From: Bordetella parapertussis
Lineage (GTDB): Bacteria > Pseudomonadota > Gammaproteobacteria > Burkholderiales > Burkholderiaceae_A
Direction of reading: 5' to 3'
Length of the DNA: 64,000 nucleotides
Assembly (NCBI GenBank): GCA_945862305.1
Contig: CAMAXF010000001.1
Location: forward strand, 243,097 to 307,096
Below, in pieces: positions 7,786-16,856 of this stretch; the first letter of the stretch is position 1, and every line of letters starts with the position of its first letter. The notes under the pieces were generated by a model that made no database searches, had not been told where the DNA came from, and saw nothing but the letters and a program-made list of their open reading frames with translations. A program made the translations under genes and the position numbers.

Positions 7786-8725
7786 GCTGTTTCACCACAG
7801 CCACCAGAATGGCCGCCAAGGGCAAGGCGAGCAGCACGCCAAGAAAGCCAAAGAGGCTGCCAAACACCACCAGGGCCAGGATCACGGCCAGCGGGTGCAG
7901 GCCGATGCGGTCGCCCACGAGTTTGGGGGTGAGCACGAAGCTCTCGAGGAACTGGCCTCCGCCATAGACAATGGCCACAGCAATGAGGGTGTGGGCCCAG
8001 CCCAACTCGAGCAGACCCGAGACCAAGGCCAAGAGCACCGACACGGCAAAGCCGATATAGGGCACAAAGACCAGCAACCCCGAGAGCAGGCCAATCGAGA
8101 GCCAGCCGGAAAAGTCCGCCAAGAACAGGGCCGCGGCGTAGTAGAGGCCCATGGCGGCCATGACGCGCACCTGACCCTGCAGGTAGCCTTGAAGGGTCTC
8201 GTGGATGTCTTGGCCGAGCGCACGGGCCAGTGGGCGGTGGGCCTGCGGAATCGCCCAGAGCCCTTTCCCCAGAATGAGCGCCCAGTCCTTGAGCAGGAAA
8301 AAGAGCACCACGGGCACCAGAATGAGCCAGCCCAGTATGGCCGCCAGGGCACCAAGCCCGGTCTGGAGGGTGGAGAAAAGGGTTGTGGAGACCTGCTCCT
8401 TGTTGTCGCCCAGCCAGGCCATGAGCTTGGCCCGCAGGGCCTCGGTGTCTTCGATGGGCAGGCCGGTCTGGGCCAGCCACGGGTACACCTGCGCATAGAG
8501 TGTGGCAATGAGGTCGGGCAGCCGGGTCTGCAGTTTGCCAATTTCATGGCTCACCACGGGCACACCGATTGAGACCAGGGCCACCACCATCACCAGGCCC
8601 ACCAAGATGGCCACAATGCTCGAGAGCGCCCGCGGCAGGCCCCGTTGGGTGAGCCCTCGGGCGATGGGCTCCAACAAATAGGCCAGCAGCAGGGCGGCGG
8701 CAAAGGGGGCGAGGGCGGCGGTCAT
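7760..8725 (-). CDS. AI-2E/PerM-family membrane permease
   Basis: A polytopic inner-membrane protein of 321 aa in the AI-2E family exporter-like group (PerM, YdiK, TqsA). It has eight hydrophobic segments, a soluble helical segment around residues 65-120, and conserved FFLLKDW and GQFLESFVLTPKLVGDRIGLHP segments. Family members export autoinducer-2, Na+ or unknown solutes, and no substrate can be assigned. An in-frame stop lies just upstream of the ATG at 8725, so the N-terminus is fixed there and is slightly short for the family. Confidence 0.85.
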   Translation of the reverse strand: MTAALAPFAAALLLAYLLEPIARGLTQRGLPRALSSIVAILVGLVMVVALVSIGVPVVSHEIGKLQTRLPDLIATLYAQVYPWLAQTGLPIEDTEALRAKLMAWLGDNKEQVSTTLFSTLQTGLGALAAILGWLILVPVVLFFLLKDWALILGKGLWAIPQAHRPLARALGQDIHETLQGYLQGQVRVMAAMGLYYAAALFLADFSGWLSIGLLSGLLVFVPYIGFAVSVLLALVSGLLELGWAHTLIAVAIVYGGGQFLESFVLTPKLVGDRIGLHPLAVILALVVFGSLFGFLGVLLALPLAAILVAVVKQLSRRADRP

Positions 8726-8734
8726 GACGAGACT

Positions 8735-9058
8735 TTAGACCAGACTGGCGACAAGGATCACCAGGCTGCCGGTGAGTAGTCCGGGCACAAGCCCACCCCA
8801 GCGTTTGTTGGGCCAGACCATGACCGCAAAGGCCAGGCCCGCGGCCAAGAGCCGAGCCCCCATGGAGAGCTGTGCGAGCGGCCCCACAGGCAGCAGCAGA
8901 ATGCGCAGGGTGAGGCCCGCCACCATGGCGTAGGTGATGCAGGCCACCCAACGAAAGACTTCGCTGGCGGTGTTGATGCGCCCAGAAAACGAGACCCCGA
9001 GGGCTCGCCAAAGATACGTGCCCACCACGGCCCCGGTGAGTGCGAGCAGTTCGGTCAT
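8735..9058 (-). CDS. azlD: AzlD-family branched-chain amino acid exporter small subunit
   Basis: The small membrane subunit that pairs with AzlC in the LIV-E type exporter of branched-chain amino acids. The 107 aa product has four hydrophobic helices and the AzlD-like YLWRALGVSFSGRI region near the N-terminus. Its ATG overlaps the azlC stop codon (ATGA), the usual arrangement for this pair. The export function is known for the family, and the substrate here is inferred. Confidence 0.85.
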   Translation of the reverse strand: MTELLALTGAVVGTYLWRALGVSFSGRINTASEVFRWVACITYAMVAGLTLRILLLPVGPLAQLSMGARLLAAGLAFAVMVWPNKRWGGLVPGLLTGSLVILVASLV

Positions 9059-9777
9059 GCGGGCCTGCGGGCTTCTTTCCAACGCACCATGGCATAGGCC
9101 AGGCTGCCGCCAACCAGGCCGGTGATGAGCAGGCTCTGGTCGGGTGAGACGAGGTAGGTCAGTGGCCCCAGCACGCCACCCAAGACAATTGCCAGGCGGT
9201 TGGCCAGGGGCTTGACCTCCGCAAAGGTGAGCAGAAAGAAGAGGGGGTTGAGAAAGACCAGGGCCAGTGTGAGGGGCAGTGGCACCTGGCCGGCCAGCAG
9301 GTAGCCGAGCGCCGTGCCGGGTGCAGACACGCCCCAGCAGACCAGGCCGAGCCCACAGAAGTAGGCGCGGCGGTGGCCCGGATCCATCTTGGGGAAGTCG
9401 CGCATGGCAATGGCCCAACTCGTCATGGAGAGGGTGTGCACCCAGGCGTAGAGCCAGCCATTGCGCTGCTCTGTGGGAATCTGCGGCATGACCGTGAGGG
9501 TCATGGGAAAGAAGCGGGCTGCAGTGAGCATGGCCGCGAGCGCCACCACAAAGGCCGAGGCCCCGGTGGCCATCATTTCCACAAAGACCACTTGGCCGGG
9601 CAGTGCGTACATGAGCAGGCTGGACCCCGTGGTGGTCCAGAAAGAGAGGCCCATGCTGTGGCCCAGGGCACCAAAGCCGAGCATGCCAGCAAAGAGCACC
9701 GCCGCCGGTGCCCCCAATGCGTCTCGCATGCCCCGTCGGAAGGCGGCGCGCGGCGACTCGAAGTCAAAGGCGGTCAT
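9055..9777 (-). CDS. azlC: AzlC-family branched-chain amino acid exporter large subunit
   Basis: Large subunit of an AzlCD two-component exporter. The 240 aa product has an N-terminal cytoplasmic stretch and then about six to seven hydrophobic segments. The family's AARFFPMTLTVMP-type motif sits near residue 85. The ATG at 9777 is only 24 bases from the divergent ATG at 9802. TACAAT lies exactly 6 bases before the start, so the mRNA is probably leaderless. Longer upstream frames would run through the neighbouring gene and are not credible. Confidence 0.9.
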   Translation of the reverse strand: MTAFDFESPRAAFRRGMRDALGAPAAVLFAGMLGFGALGHSMGLSFWTTTGSSLLMYALPGQVVFVEMMATGASAFVVALAAMLTAARFFPMTLTVMPQIPTEQRNGWLYAWVHTLSMTSWAIAMRDFPKMDPGHRRAYFCGLGLVCWGVSAPGTALGYLLAGQVPLPLTLALVFLNPLFFLLTFAEVKPLANRLAIVLGGVLGPLTYLVSPDQSLLITGLVGGSLAYAMVRWKEARRPA

Positions 9778-9783
9778 GCCCCG

Positions 9784-9793
9784 ATTGTATGAT
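9784..9793. promoter_or_regulatory. Overlapping divergent -10 elements between azlC and the DedA gene
   Basis: On the plus strand TATGAT (9788-9793) ends 8 bases before the ATG at 9802. On the minus strand TACAAT (9789-9784) ends 6 bases before the ATG at 9777. Only 24 bases separate the two start codons, leaving no room for a Shine-Dalgarno leader on either side. Confidence 0.6.
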
Positions 9794-9801
9794 GGCCGCT
9801 C

Positions 9802-10380
9802 ATGAAGTCTGTCTTCTCTAACCTCTACCGGCGGGTGATGGCCTGGTCTCGACACCCCCGCGCGGTCTGGATCTTGGGCGGCCTGAGCTTTGCAGAATCG
9901 TCCTTCTTTCCCATCCCCCCCGATGTGATGCTTGCACCCATGAGCCTGGCCCAGCCCAGGCGGGCCCTCTGGTTTGCCACGGTGACCACCGTGGCCTCGG
10001 TGCTCGGTGGCCTCTTTGGTTATTGGATTGGGGCCTTGGCCTTCGACGCCATTGCGCCATGGCTCGAGCAGAGCCGCTATTGGGAGCCCTTTGTCACTGC
10101 CCAAACCTGGTTCGAGCACTGGGGCTTCTGGGCCGTGCTGATTGCAGGCTTCTCGCCCATTCCGTACAAGGTCTTCACGATTGCCGCAGGCGTTGCGGGC
10201 ATGCCCTTGCTGCCCTTCATTCTGGCCTCGCTTGTAGGCCGTGGCGGGCGTTTCTATCTGGTGGCACTGCTCATGCGCTGGGGTGGCGCCCGCATGGAGG
10301 CCATGCTGGAGAAGTATGTGGACCGCATCGGTTGGGCCACGGTGGTCCTGGTGGCTGTGGTGGTCTGGATTCGGTTCTAA
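9802..10380 (+). CDS. DedA/YqaA-family membrane protein
   Basis: A VTT/SNARE-associated-domain protein of the small YqaA type, 192 aa with about five hydrophobic segments. Diagnostic stretches are ESSFFPIPPDVMLAP near residues 32-46 and GFSPIPYKVFTIAAG near 112-126. DedA proteins are implicated in undecaprenyl phosphate or phospholipid flipping and envelope homeostasis. The exact role of YqaA is less clear. It ends 13 bases before the convergent EamA gene. TATGAT 8 bases upstream suggests a leaderless transcript. Confidence 0.85.
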   Translation: MKSVFSNLYRRVMAWSRHPRAVWILGGLSFAESSFFPIPPDVMLAPMSLAQPRRALWFATVTTVASVLGGLFGYWIGALAFDAIAPWLEQSRYWEPFVTAQTWFEHWGFWAVLIAGFSPIPYKVFTIAAGVAGMPLLPFILASLVGRGGRFYLVALLMRWGGARMEAMLEKYVDRIGWATVVLVAVVVWIRF

Positions 10381-10393
10381 AACGCCTGCTGAT

Positions 10394-11269
10394 TTAAGCG
10401 GGCCGCGCCGATCGGCTCACGAGCCAGACCCCTGCCATGGTGGCGAGTGTTCCTGCCAGGGTGGTGAGGGTGAAGGGCTCATCGAAGAGCAGCCAGGCCA
10501 TGGCCGCCGTGGTGGGCGGTGTGAGGTAGAGCAGGCTGGTCACTTGGGTGGCCGCACCCTCCCGAATCAAGACAAAGAGCAGGAAGATGGCGCCCACGGA
10601 AATGGCCAGCACCGACCAGGCCAGCGCAAAGATCAACTCCGGATGCCAGATGACCTCACGGGTTTCGAGCAGCCAGACAAAGGGCAGGCAGGCCAGGGCC
10701 GAGGCCATGAACTGGATGGCTGCGCCGGTGCGCAGGTCGAAGTCGGGGCAGGCCCGCTTCTGATACAGCGTGCCAATGGTGATCGAGGCCAGGGCCAGGG
10801 CAGCCAGCCAAAGGCTTGCATCCGAGAGGCCCACCAGGCTCAGCTTGGCCCAGACCACAAGGCCCACGCCAGCAAGCCCCAGGGCCAGGCCCAGCCACTG
10901 CGCTGGCCGAATGCGTTCCTTGAGCAGGCTTAAGAACACCGCGGTCAGAATGGGCTGCAGGCCCATGATCAGGGCCACGAGCCCGGCGGTCATGCCCTCG
11001 CGAACGGCGGCCCACACCCCACCCAGGTAGCCGGCCTGCAGCAAGAGCCCGGCCAGTGCGATCTTCCAGGCCAGGGGCCGGGGCGGCCAGGGCGCTTGTG
11101 CCAGCCAGGCCATGGGCAACAAGAGCATGAGCACCAGCACGAACCGCATGAGCAGGAAGGTCATGGGCTCGGCATGCGGCATGCCATAGCGGGCGATGAT
11201 GAAGCCGCTGCTCCAGATCAGAACAAACAGCAGGGGGAAGCTGGCGCGCAGCGTGGGATGAAGGGGCAC
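10394..11269 (-). CDS. EamA-family (DMT) exporter
   Basis: A second drug/metabolite transporter, 291 aa with ten hydrophobic segments in two repeats. The first begins FVLIWSSGFIIARYG and the second begins near residue 145. It starts at GTG 11269 with no clear Shine-Dalgarno sequence. A shared AT-rich element at 11292-11299 probably serves both this gene and the divergent helicase gene. The substrate is unknown. It is only about 4 kb from the other EamA gene, but the two differ too much to be a recent tandem duplication. Confidence 0.83.
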   Translation of the reverse strand: MPLHPTLRASFPLLFVLIWSSGFIIARYGMPHAEPMTFLLMRFVLVLMLLLPMAWLAQAPWPPRPLAWKIALAGLLLQAGYLGGVWAAVREGMTAGLVALIMGLQPILTAVFLSLLKERIRPAQWLGLALGLAGVGLVVWAKLSLVGLSDASLWLAALALASITIGTLYQKRACPDFDLRTGAAIQFMASALACLPFVWLLETREVIWHPELIFALAWSVLAISVGAIFLLFVLIREGAATQVTSLLYLTPPTTAAMAWLLFDEPFTLTTLAGTLATMAGVWLVSRSARPA

Positions 11270-11291
11270 GGTGTGGAAGTCGTTTGTGAGC

Positions 11292-11297
11292 GATAAT
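11292..11297 (+). promoter_or_regulatory. -10 element of the rhlE-like gene
   Basis: GATAAT is followed by exactly 6 bases (ACTGGG) and then the ATG at 11304. That places the expected transcription start at or near the A of the start codon. Read on the other strand, the same bases give a TATTAT element facing the EamA gene. No convincing -35 box was found. Confidence 0.5.
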
Positions 11298-11303
11298 ACT
11301 GGG

Positions 11304-12785
11304 ATGTCATTTAAAGAACTGGGTCTTCACCCAGACATTCTTCGGGCCGTGGTGGATGCCGGCTACGAAATTCCAACGCCGATCCAAGAACAAGCCATCC
11401 CCCAGGTGATGGCAGGCCACGATGTGATGGGCGCCGCCCAGACCGGAACCGGCAAGACCGCTGCCTTCACGCTGCCCATCCTGCACCGGCTCATGCCGCA
11501 CGCCAGCACCAGTGTGTCGCCAGCCCGCCACCCCGTGCGCGCGCTCATGCTTGCGCCCACCCGTGAGCTGGCCGACCAGATCTATCAAAACGTGCATCAG
11601 TACGCCACCCACACGCCACTGCGATCGGCCGTGGTCTTCGGTGGTGTGGACATGAACCCGCAAACCGCCCAGCTGCGCGCGGGCGTGGAACTGCTCATTG
11701 CCACGCCAGGCCGCCTGCTCGACCACGTGCAGCAAAAGAGCGTGAACCTCTCGCAGGTGTCCATTTTGGTGCTCGATGAGGCCGATCGCATGCTCGACAT
11801 GGGCTTTCTGCCCGACCTGCAGCGCATCGTGAACCTGTTGCCCACGAACCGTCAGAGCCTCTTGTTCTCGGCCACCTTCTCGCCTGAGATTCGAAAGCTC
11901 GGCAAGACCTTCCTCAAAGACAACCCAGTCTCCATTGAAGTGGCCCGCCGCAACGCCACGGCCGAGAACGTCACCCAAGAAGTTTTCAAGCTCGACCGCA
12001 TCGAGGCCAAGCGGGCTGCCGTGGTGCAGCTGGTGAAAGACCGGGCCTTAAAGCAGGTGATTGTCTTTACCAACACCAAGATTGGTGCCGGCCGACTGGC
12101 CCGAGAGCTCATACGTGAGGGCATTGCCGCCGACGCCATCCATGGCGACAAAAGCCAGAACGAGCGGCTGGCCACACTCGAGCGGTTCAAACGCGGTGAG
12201 ATTGAAGTGCTGGTGGCCACCGATGTGGCCGCCCGCGGCCTAGACATCGCAGAACTGCCGGCGGTCATCAATTTCGACGTGCCCCGGGCAGCCGAAGACT
12301 ACGTCCACCGCATCGGCCGAACCGGCCGTGCGGGGGCCTCGGGTCAGGCCATCTCGCTCATGACGGCCGACGACGAGCGCTCGGTGGCCGACATCGAGGT
12401 CTTGGTGGGCAAGTCGTTTATTCGTGGCAATTTGGTGCTCACGGCACCGGTCTCTCACGAGAGCAGCCCCGGCCGCAGTGGCCGCGAGGGTGCTCGTGAC
12501 AGCAGCCGTGGGTATGGCCGAGACCGTGGCGAAGGCCGTGGAGAGAGCCGCTCCGAGGGTCGCAGCGAGGCGCGATATGTGCCGGTTCGTCCTGCACTGC
12601 CAAAGGCGCCTTCAGACCCACTCTTCTCGCAGCCCTATGTTGAAAAGCCTGTAGACCCCAATGCACCGCCTGCGCCACCGGCCAAGCCTGCTGCGCGTGG
12701 CCTGGGCATTCTGGGCATTTCTCGCAAGCCTGCAGAGGTGCCCGCCCTGCTCGGCGGCGTGCGCAAGCCAGAAGAAACCGCCTAA
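11304..12785 (+). CDS. rhlE: DEAD-box ATP-dependent RNA helicase, RhlE type
   Basis: An ATP-dependent RNA-unwinding enzyme involved in RNA turnover and ribosome assembly. The 493 aa product carries the full motif set: Q-motif region near 22-30, AQTGTGKT at 45-52, PTRELA, TPGR, DEAD near 158-161, SAT near 190, ATDVAARGLD, and HRIGRTGR near 335. The C-terminal 120 residues are Arg/Gly/Ser-rich and then Pro/Ala-rich, as in RhlE tails. ATG 11304 is preferred over 11271 because MSFKELGL is the usual family start and the -10 element lies between the two. Confidence 0.93.
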   Translation: MSFKELGLHPDILRAVVDAGYEIPTPIQEQAIPQVMAGHDVMGAAQTGTGKTAAFTLPILHRLMPHASTSVSPARHPVRALMLAPTRELADQIYQNVHQYATHTPLRSAVVFGGVDMNPQTAQLRAGVELLIATPGRLLDHVQQKSVNLSQVSILVLDEADRMLDMGFLPDLQRIVNLLPTNRQSLLFSATFSPEIRKLGKTFLKDNPVSIEVARRNATAENVTQEVFKLDRIEAKRAAVVQLVKDRALKQVIVFTNTKIGAGRLARELIREGIAADAIHGDKSQNERLATLERFKRGEIEVLVATDVAARGLDIAELPAVINFDVPRAAEDYVHRIGRTGRAGASGQAISLMTADDERSVADIEVLVGKSFIRGNLVLTAPVSHESSPGRSGREGARDSSRGYGRDRGEGRGESRSEGRSEARYVPVRPALPKAPSDPLFSQPYVEKPVDPNAPPAPPAKPAARGLGILGISRKPAEVPALLGGVRKPEETA

Positions 12786-12800
12786 AAAATCTTCTTTGTG

Positions 12801-12822
12801 CAGCCACGCCCGCGTGTGGCTG
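12801..12822. terminator. Hairpin between rhlE and gluQ, possible bidirectional terminator
   Basis: CAGCCAC (12801-12807) pairs with GTGGCTG (12816-12822) around a short loop. A-rich sequence lies on the left (12784-12790) and there is no immediate T-run on the right. It may serve the minus-strand gluQ transcript better than rhlE. Confidence 0.35.
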
Positions 12823-12858
12823 AGCGGGATGGTCTGTCCCCTGTTTTAAATGCCTTCA

Positions 12859-13767
12859 TCAGCTCGGCATCAAGCTGGCCACCTGTTCGATCCAGTCGGC
12901 CGGCATGTGTGCCTCCAGGTGTTGCCGCGCGGTCTTCAATTGCGCGTGCACGGCATCCCCGCCCTTGAGCGCGGGTGCCAGGGTCTGCTTGGAGAGTTTC
13001 TGGCCATCGGGATTGATCACCACTGGCACGTGGAGCGTGAGCACCTCGGGTAGGCCGAGTTGTTCGCGCAGGCGGGCCTGCCGAGGCGCTGCAGATGCGA
13101 GGTCGCTGCCGCGCACGATGCGGGCAACCCCTTGAAAGGCATCGTCCACCACCACGGCCAGGTGATAGGCCCAGAGTCCATCGGCCCGCTTGAGCACGAT
13201 GTCATCGCCATCGAGACCCAGGGCACGCCAGGCCATGGAGCGGCCTTGTCCGAGGGTCTCGGGCCGGGGTGGCTGCAGGCGGCAGTGGCCCGTGTAACGA
13301 ATCTCGCCATCGGCCAGTCGAGTGGTCAGGCCATCGGCCAGCGCCTGCTCCAGTTGGCGGCGGCTGCAACTGCAGGCAAAGGCCTGGCCGGACGCCTGCA
13401 GTTGGGCCAGCGCATTCGCATAGGCCGCCTGACGATCGGATTGATACAGCACACCATCGCGACGGCCGCCCTGCGCCATGGGCCAGGCATCCCAGCGCAG
13501 GCCGTGGTCGCGCAATTGCTGCAGGATGAGGGCGGCGGCACCGGCCTGTTCACGCGGCGGGTCGAGGTCTTCCATGCGCACCCACCACTGAAGGCCGTGG
13601 GCCTTGGCATCGAGCCAACTGGCCAGCGCAGTGACGAGCGAGCCCATGTGAAGCGGCCCGGTGGGCGAGGGTGCAAACCGGCCTGCTTTTGTGGGATGGC
13701 TTTCAAACGGTCGTGGATCAACCTTAAGACCGGCTGGGCCAGGGGTGCGAGCGGTGGGGTCGGTCAT
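12859..13767 (-). CDS. gluQ: Glutamyl-Q tRNA(Asp) synthetase
   Basis: GluQ is a truncated GluRS paralogue that attaches glutamate to queuosine at position 34 of tRNA-Asp. The 302 aa length is typical and the anticodon-binding domain is absent. The class I HIGH-type motif is PSPTGPLHMGSL near residues 33-44 and the KMSKS-type motif is KLSKQ at 257-261. A zinc-site pattern of CSC followed by YTGHC is present. ATG 13767 is chosen over GTG 13776. The gene lies 18 bases after hemL on the same strand and is probably cotranscribed with it. Confidence 0.92.
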   Translation of the reverse strand: MTDPTARTPGPAGLKVDPRPFESHPTKAGRFAPSPTGPLHMGSLVTALASWLDAKAHGLQWWVRMEDLDPPREQAGAAALILQQLRDHGLRWDAWPMAQGGRRDGVLYQSDRQAAYANALAQLQASGQAFACSCSRRQLEQALADGLTTRLADGEIRYTGHCRLQPPRPETLGQGRSMAWRALGLDGDDIVLKRADGLWAYHLAVVVDDAFQGVARIVRGSDLASAAPRQARLREQLGLPEVLTLHVPVVINPDGQKLSKQTLAPALKGGDAVHAQLKTARQHLEAHMPADWIEQVASLMPS

Positions 13768-13785
13768 GGGCCACACCGCCCCGGA

Positions 13786-15096
13786 TCATCTGGCGGGGTG
13801 CTGCGTGTCGGCGAAGGCCTCGCCTGCCGCCGCCAGAATGGCCGCTGCGGGTTCGCCCGCGTGTTGGATCGACAGGAAGCCGGCCTCGTAGGCCGAGGGG
13901 GCCAGGTACACGCCGCGGTCGAGCATGGCGTGGAAGAACTGGTTGAAGGCTGCGATGTCACAGGCCGAGACATCGGCCATGCTTTTCGGCAGTGCCTTGC
14001 TGAAGTAGATGCCGAACATGCCGCCCACGCTGTCGGCGCAGAAGGCCTCCACACCGGCCTCGCGCGCGGTGCGCACCAGGCCTTGCATGAGATCGGCCGT
14101 GGTCTGCGTGAGGGATTCAAAAAAGCCGGGCGCCGACACAATGCGCAGTGTGGCAAGGCCTGCGGCCACGGCCACCGGGTTGCCCGAGAGCGTTCCCGCC
14201 TGGTAGACCGGGCCCAATGGGGCCACGCACTGCATGATGTCTTTTCGGCCACCGAAGGCACCCATGGGCATTCCTCCGCCAATGACCTTGCCCAGGGTGG
14301 TGAGGTCTGGGCTGATGCCGGTGAGGCCCTGCACGCCTTGGGCGCCCACGCGAAAGCCGGTCATGACCTCATCGAAAATGAGCACACTGCCGTGCTGGCT
14401 GCACAGGCTGCGAAGGGCTTCGAGAAAGCCGGGGACGGGCCGAACCAGGTTCATGTTGCCGGCAATCGGCTCGACAATCACTGCCGCAATCTGCGCACCA
14501 TGGCTGGCAAAGCAGGCCTTCGCGCCCTCGACATCGTTGTAGTCGAGCACGATGGTCTCGTTGGCAAACGACTCGGGCACGCCGGCCGAGGTGGGATTGC
14601 CAAAGGTGAGCAGTCCCGAGCCTGCCTTCACCAAAAGGCTGTCCACATGGCCGTGGTAGCAGCCCTCGAACTTCACAATCTTGTTGCGGCCGGTGTAGCC
14701 GCGTGCCACGCGGATGGCCGACATCGTGGCCTCGGTGCCGCTGGAGGTCAGGCGCATCATTTCCATCGAGGGCAAGTGGTCTCGTACCCATTCGGCGAGC
14801 TCCACTTCACCGCGGGTGGGCGCACCAAATGAGAGGCCACCCTCGGCTGCCTTCTGCACGGCCGCAATCACCTCTGGGTGTGCATGGCCCACGATGGCGG
14901 GGCCCCAGGAACAGATGGTGTCCACATAGCGGTTGCCATCGGCATCCCACAGGTAAGGCCCTTGGGCCCGTGTGAAAAAGCGCGGCGTGCCGCCCACCGA
15001 ACGAAAGGCCCGCACCGGAGAATTCACGCCGCCGGGGATGGTGCGTTGTGCTTGGGCAAAGAGGGATTGGCTCTGGGCGATGCTGGGCTGGTTCAC
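13786..15096 (-). CDS. hemL: Glutamate-1-semialdehyde 2,1-aminomutase
   Basis: HemL converts glutamate-1-semialdehyde to 5-aminolevulinate in the C5 pathway to heme. The 436 aa length is normal. The fold type I PLP pattern is present: TSSGTEA near 117-123, FDEVMTGFR near 241-249, and the Schiff-base lysine K270 in [12 protein letters not shown]. The N-terminal [10 protein letters not shown] is strongly diagnostic. The start is GTG 15096 with a weak ribosome-binding site. A TAGAAT element lies upstream on the minus strand at about 15136-15131. The gene is divergent from the rubredoxin gene. Confidence 0.96.
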   Translation of the reverse strand: MNQPSIAQSQSLFAQAQRTIPGGVNSPVRAFRSVGGTPRFFTRAQGPYLWDADGNRYVDTICSWGPAIVGHAHPEVIAAVQKAAEGGLSFGAPTRGEVELAEWVRDHLPSMEMMRLTSSGTEATMSAIRVARGYTGRNKIVKFEGCYHGHVDSLLVKAGSGLLTFGNPTSAGVPESFANETIVLDYNDVEGAKACFASHGAQIAAVIVEPIAGNMNLVRPVPGFLEALRSLCSQHGSVLIFDEVMTGFRVGAQGVQGLTGISPDLTTLGKVIGGGMPMGAFGGRKDIMQCVAPLGPVYQAGTLSGNPVAVAAGLATLRIVSAPGFFESLTQTTADLMQGLVRTAREAGVEAFCADSVGGMFGIYFSKALPKSMADVSACDIAAFNQFFHAMLDRGVYLAPSAYEAGFLSIQHAGEPAAAILAAAGEAFADTQHPAR

Positions 15097-15150
15097 GGGT
15101 CTCTGGATGCGCTGGTTTAAGATACGGCCATTCTAGACTGACACTTTCCT

Positions 15151-15315
15151 ATGAAAACTTACATGTGTTTGATTTGCGGCTGGATCTACGACGAAGCCGC
15201 CGGCCTTCCCGATGAGGGCATTGCCCCTGGCACCAAATGGGAAGACATTCCCATCACGTGGACCTGTCCGGAGTGTGGGGCGCAGAAGTCTGACTTTGAG
15301 ATGGTGGAGGTTTGA
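15151..15315 (+). CDS. Rubredoxin
   Basis: A small one-iron electron carrier of 54 aa. The two metal-binding knuckles are CLIC (Cys6, Cys9) and CPEC (Cys39, Cys42). The conserved core [21 protein letters not shown] lies between them, with Trp38 just before the second knuckle. The whole protein is the rubredoxin domain. It is divergent from hemL, a neighbourhood I recall from other betaproteobacteria. Its last 62 bases overlap the 3' end of the convergent photolyase gene. No Shine-Dalgarno sequence is evident. The electron-transfer partner cannot be deduced. Confidence 0.95.
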   Translation: MKTYMCLICGWIYDEAAGLPDEGIAPGTKWEDIPITWTCPECGAQKSDFEMVEV

Positions 15316-16714
15316 TCGCAGCAAACCGCGCGAGGGTCTCGCGACGGGCTGCATCATGGTCCACGATGGGCGGGGGATAGCCCTGCGCTGAAAAGCCCGC
15401 CGCCAGCCAAGGCGCATGAATCTGCTTGTCCGACAGGTGAGCGATTTCGGGCACATAGCGACGAATGAACGCCCCTTTGGGGTCGAACCGCTCGCTCTGG
15501 CTCACAGGGTTGAAAATTCGAAAGTAGGGCTGGGCATCGCAGCCGGTGGAGGCGGCCCACTGCCAGCCGCCGTTGTTCGCGGAGAGATCGAAGTCGTTGA
15601 GCTTTTCCGCGAAATAGGCCTCGCCATGTTTCCAGTGGACACCAAGGTCTTTGGTGAGAAAGCTCGCCACCACCATTCGGAGCCGGTTGTGCATGTAGCC
15701 CGTTTGGTTCAACTGCCGCATGCCGGCATCCACCAAAGGGTAGCCCGTGCGGCCCTCGCACCAGGCCAAGAACCAGTCGTTTGATGAAGGCTCGCGCCAC
15801 TGAATGGCATCGTAGTCGGGCTTGAAACTTCCATGCACCACATGTGGGAAGTTGGCCAGGATCTGCATGTAAAAGTCTCGCCAGATGAGTTCCGAGAGCC
15901 AGGTGCGGGCGCCGTCGGCATTCGGGCCACTGGCCATGTGGGCCATGGCCTCGCGCACCAACTGCCGAATGCTCACCGTGCCAAAGCGCAGGTGCACCGA
16001 CAAATAAGACGGCCCGCGCACGCCGGGGAAGTCTCGGGCTGCCTGGTATTGCGCCATGCGGGGCAGGAAGTCTGCGAGCAAGGCCTGGGCGGCTGCCTCC
16101 CCGCCGGCCGTGGGCAGGTCGTCGCCCGAGGTGGCATCAAAGCCGAGGTCTGACAGGCTCGGCATTGCAGGTGTTGTGGCTTTCAACAGACGGCCGGCCA
16201 GGGCCTGGGGCTCCGTGGCGTGGGCAGCAGCATGGCTCGGGGTGAATGCCTTGAGCCATGCGTTCTTGTAGGGCGTGAAGACAGAGAAAGGGTTGCCCGC
16301 CTGGGTGAGCACCTCTTGGCGCTCGAAGATGGTCTGGTCCTTCACCCAGGCGGTGCTGACCCCCATGGCCTGAAGTGTTTTTTCAACGCGCGCATCGCGG
16401 GCGATGGCCTGCGGCTCGTGGTCGCGGGCGGCCACCAGGTGCGTGGCGCCAACGGCCTTGGCCAGGCGGGCCAGTTCGACCTCGGGCTCACCATGGACAA
16501 CCCAGAGGCTGCCGCCCAGTTCGGCAAGGCGCTCCTGCATCTCCGAGAGGCTCTGGTGGATGAAGGCCACACGGCGATCGCGCCGTGGCAGTGGCGCCAG
16601 AATGCTGGGGTCGAAGACAAACACCGGCAGCAAAAGGCCCGGCCGCTCGAGCGCATGGGCCAGGGCAGCATTGTCCGAGAGGCGAAGGTCGCGCCGGCAC
16701 CAGACCAGGGTGAC
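15254..16714 (-). CDS. phrB: Class I deoxyribodipyrimidine photolyase
   Basis: A flavoprotein that repairs cyclobutane pyrimidine dimers using blue light. From ATG 16714 it is 486 aa, the usual length. The N-terminal antenna domain starts with [14 protein letters not shown]. The C-terminal FAD domain includes [33 protein letters not shown], and [21 protein letters not shown] followed by RYVPE. These are hallmark CPD-photolyase segments. In-frame TTG codons at 16768 and 16753 could add a short N-terminus. It is divergent from yqgE and overlaps rubredoxin tail to tail. Confidence 0.94.
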   Translation of the reverse strand, partial: VTLVWCRRDLRLSDNAALAHALERPGLLLPVFVFDPSILAPLPRRDRRVAFIHQSLSEMQERLAELGGSLWVVHGEPEVELARLAKAVGATHLVAARDHEPQAIARDARVEKTLQAMGVSTAWVKDQTIFERQEVLTQAGNPFSVFTPYKNAWLKAFTPSHAAAHATEPQALAGRLLKATTPAMPSLSDLGFDATSGDDLPTAGGEAAAQALLADFLPRMAQYQAARDFPGVRGPSYLSVHLRFGTVSIRQLVREAMAHMASGPNADGARTWLSELIWRDFYMQILANFPHVVHGSFKPDYDAIQWREPSSNDWFLAWCEGRTGYPLVDAGMRQLNQTGYMHNRLRMVVASFLTKDLGVHWKHGEAYFAEKLNDFDLSANNGGWQWAASTGCDAQPYFRIFNPVSQSERFDPKGAFIRRYVPEIAHLSDKQIHAPWLAAGFSAQGYPPPIVDHDAARRETLARFAAIKPPPSQSQTSAPHTPDRST

Positions 16715-16856
16715 CATGGGCAACGAACGGGAAGACGAACCGGAATCTGACAAATCGTTTCCTTTCAAAGACAGTCAACGGTTAGAATCATGGCTTATGG
16801 GTCAACTCTGGACCGAACAACACGATCATGCCGCCGAGGCGGCCGGCGAGGATGCC

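Noticed and set aside
13060..14832. 590-codon plus-strand open frame opposite gluQ and hemL
   Set aside because: The opposite strand encodes two complete conserved enzymes; this frame is a Gly/His/Arg-rich shadow caused by high GC in third positions.
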